Positions 62,974-64,000 of a DNA stretch of 64,000 nucleotides are shown here, piece by piece (the first letter of the stretch is position 1; each line of letters starts with the position of its first letter). This DNA comes from Chthonomonas sp. UBA1950 (GTDB lineage: Bacteria; Armatimonadota; Fimbriimonadia; Fimbriimonadales; Fimbriimonadaceae). The notes under the pieces were generated by a model. That model saw nothing but the letters and a program-made list of their open reading frames with translations, had not been told where the DNA came from and ran no database searches. The translations under genes and the position numbers were made by a program. The stretch is from positions 598 to 64,597 of the forward strand of contig DDEQ01000041.1 in NCBI GenBank assembly GCA_002336105.1, given 5' to 3'.

Positions 62974-63472
62974 TCCGACTTGGAATAGAGCAGAGCAGCT
63001 CGAAAACCTGATCCCTACCCTGATGAGGATTCTGTTTGCGAGCAAGCCCAACGAACCTCTGACAGATTTGCCGATCGCACAGTTGCGACTGATGAGGGTT
63101 CTGTTTCGATCTGAAGCTCCGATGACCGACTTGGGCGAAGAGTTAGGAATGTCAGTGAGTGCGGTGACGCAGATGGCTAACCGGCTTGAAGCACAGGGTT
63201 TGGTAGAGCGAGTCGAGTCAAAACAAGATCGACGTATTCGCGTACTCCGACTAACTGAGAGTGGAAGGTCTCTGATGGCGGAACGCAAAAAGATGAGAAT
63301 CGAGCAGGCTGCGCGAATTTTGAAGGAGATCCCAGAGCAGTCTCAGATCGCGACAATTCAGGCAATTCAGGCGCTTGTCGATCACAGCCAACTGACTGTT
63401 TCAGAGACAGAAAGGACCGCTGAGGAGCTTCAAATGATCGCGCACGAGAGATGTGGCCAAGACAAATTATGA
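62966..63472 (+). CDS. MarR family transcriptional regulator
   Basis: The 168-residue protein has the winged helix core (MTDLGEELGMSVSAVTQMANRLEAQGLVERVESKQDRRIRVLRLT split across residues 53-97). It would bind a palindrome upstream of the efflux operon and release it on binding a toxic ligand. It lies inside the operon, overlapping the pump gene by 8 nt and the TolC gene by 4 nt, an arrangement that ties repressor supply to pump expression. Confidence 0.9.
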   Translation: MCDPTWNRAEQLENLIPTLMRILFASKPNEPLTDLPIAQLRLMRVLFRSEAPMTDLGEELGMSVSAVTQMANRLEAQGLVERVESKQDRRIRVLRLTESGRSLMAERKKMRIEQAARILKEIPEQSQIATIQAIQALVDHSQLTVSETERTAEELQMIAHERCGQDKL

Positions 63473-64000
63473 AGAAATTCTCTCTACTACTGATGGCGAT
63501 GCCTGTCCTCTCAGTTGCTCAGCAGACTCCGCCGATTGAGCCAAAGCTGACAACCGTTCCGCTTCCAAAAGTGGTGGAAATCACCGGTTCGCAAAGTGAT
63601 CTAGGCGCTAAGCCTCTCACGGCAGACGAGGTCGCTGACATTGCGTTGAAGCTTCAACCGTCGTTGCGTATTGCCCGGGCTGCTCTTCTCGCGATCCAGG
63701 GCCAAGTGCTTGTTGCTTCGGCGGCGATGCGTCCGACAATCGCGCTGAACAGCACATACACTTCATACACTCAAAGTGTCGGATCAACCGCGACATCAAC
63801 GGGCATCGGTGCCACTGTCTCGGGCTATACGGCATCCGCGAATGTTCGACAGTTGCTGTTCGATTTTGGCTATACAAGAAGCCTCGTTCGGCAGTTGAAA
63901 GCGCAAGAAAAGGCGGCGAAGACGGCAGTCACTCGCGCGCAACTGGATATCATTCTCCAGGCGAAACAAGCCTTCTACACCTACAATGCCGCCGATCATT
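63469..64000 (+). CDS. TolC family outer-membrane efflux protein, 5' part only
   Basis: The frame starts at ATG 63469 (ATGA overlap with MarR) and runs off the window end after about 177 codons. It has a signal peptide (KKFSLLLMAMPVLSVAQ), a polar linker and the start of a TolC-like barrel: LTADEVADIALKLQPSLRIARAAL, then ASAAMRPTIALNSTYTSY and YTASANVRQLLFDFG. It completes the tripartite efflux system with the preceding adaptor and pump. Confidence 0.88.
   Translation, partial: MKKFSLLLMAMPVLSVAQQTPPIEPKLTTVPLPKVVEITGSQSDLGAKPLTADEVADIALKLQPSLRIARAALLAIQGQVLVASAAMRPTIALNSTYTSYTQSVGSTATSTGIGATVSGYTASANVRQLLFDFGYTRSLVRQLKAQEKAAKTAVTRAQLDIILQAKQAFYTYNAADH

Overview
The window looks like chromosomal DNA of a diderm, free-living bacterium, most likely from Armatimonadota (Fimbriimonadia-like). 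I infer this from the mix of genes, not from a marker-gene search. LpxC, LpxD and a Skp-like protein indicate an outer membrane with lipid A. There is a type II pseudopilin-like protein of the class that is abundant in Armatimonadota and Planctomycetota, a PEP-CTERM exported protein, several secreted hydrolases, a PII-like c-di-AMP receptor, and a TolC/RND efflux system. Gene starts often lack a Shine-Dalgarno sequence and have a -10-like box 6-8 nt upstream, so leaderless transcription is probably common.

Layout. 1-8 kb: end of a helical-repeat protein, ftsZ, a secreted zinc metalloprotease with calcium-binding repeats, a DUF885-like peptidase and a PEP-CTERM protein, then a 253-bp tandem array of palindromic repeats and hairpins. 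7.3-15.6 kb: an accessory region. Two divergent paralogous genes of an unrecognised family flank a four-gene operon (C5 cytosine DNA methyltransferase, HD-domain protein, ORC/CDC6-like AAA ATPase, Rossmann-like protein of unknown family) and a convergent, overlapping gene for an unusual double-domain ThyX-like protein. 15.7-22 kb: two Gfo/Idh/MocA dehydrogenases, a stand-alone 5'-nucleotidase C-terminal domain, an M28 peptidase or glutaminyl cyclase, and a large secreted glycosidase-like protein. 22.2-27.7 kb: darA-holB, then an envelope-stress operon (ECF sigma, anti-sigma, RseB-like protein, HtrA). 27.7-34.4 kb, minus strand: GH20 hexosaminidase, phosphatase, lpxC, lpxD, a lipoprotein and a Skp-like protein.

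34.5-39.6 kb: a mutagenic translesion cassette (ImuB-like Y-family polymerase and DnaE2-like polymerase), followed by the C-terminal remnant of a serine recombinase that runs into tRNA-Ala(CGC). 40-48 kb: GH53 galactanase, orphan histidine kinase, LacI regulator, pseudopilin, lipoprotein, MsrA and a three-gene ABC-2 exporter. 48-54.5 kb: S9 peptidase, typA, a YHYH protein, a HupE/UreJ protein and a 53-aa antisense-oriented small gene. 54.6-64 kb: an ABC sugar permease with an extra 250-residue domain, a second GH20 enzyme with a discoidin-like tail, and an efflux operon (HlyD adaptor, RND pump, MarR, TolC) cut by the window edge.

The best candidate for an undescribed system is the operon at 8.3-13.2 kb with its ThyX-like neighbour. 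Next come the hairpin array and the palindromic repeat inserted in frame in one of the flanking genes.
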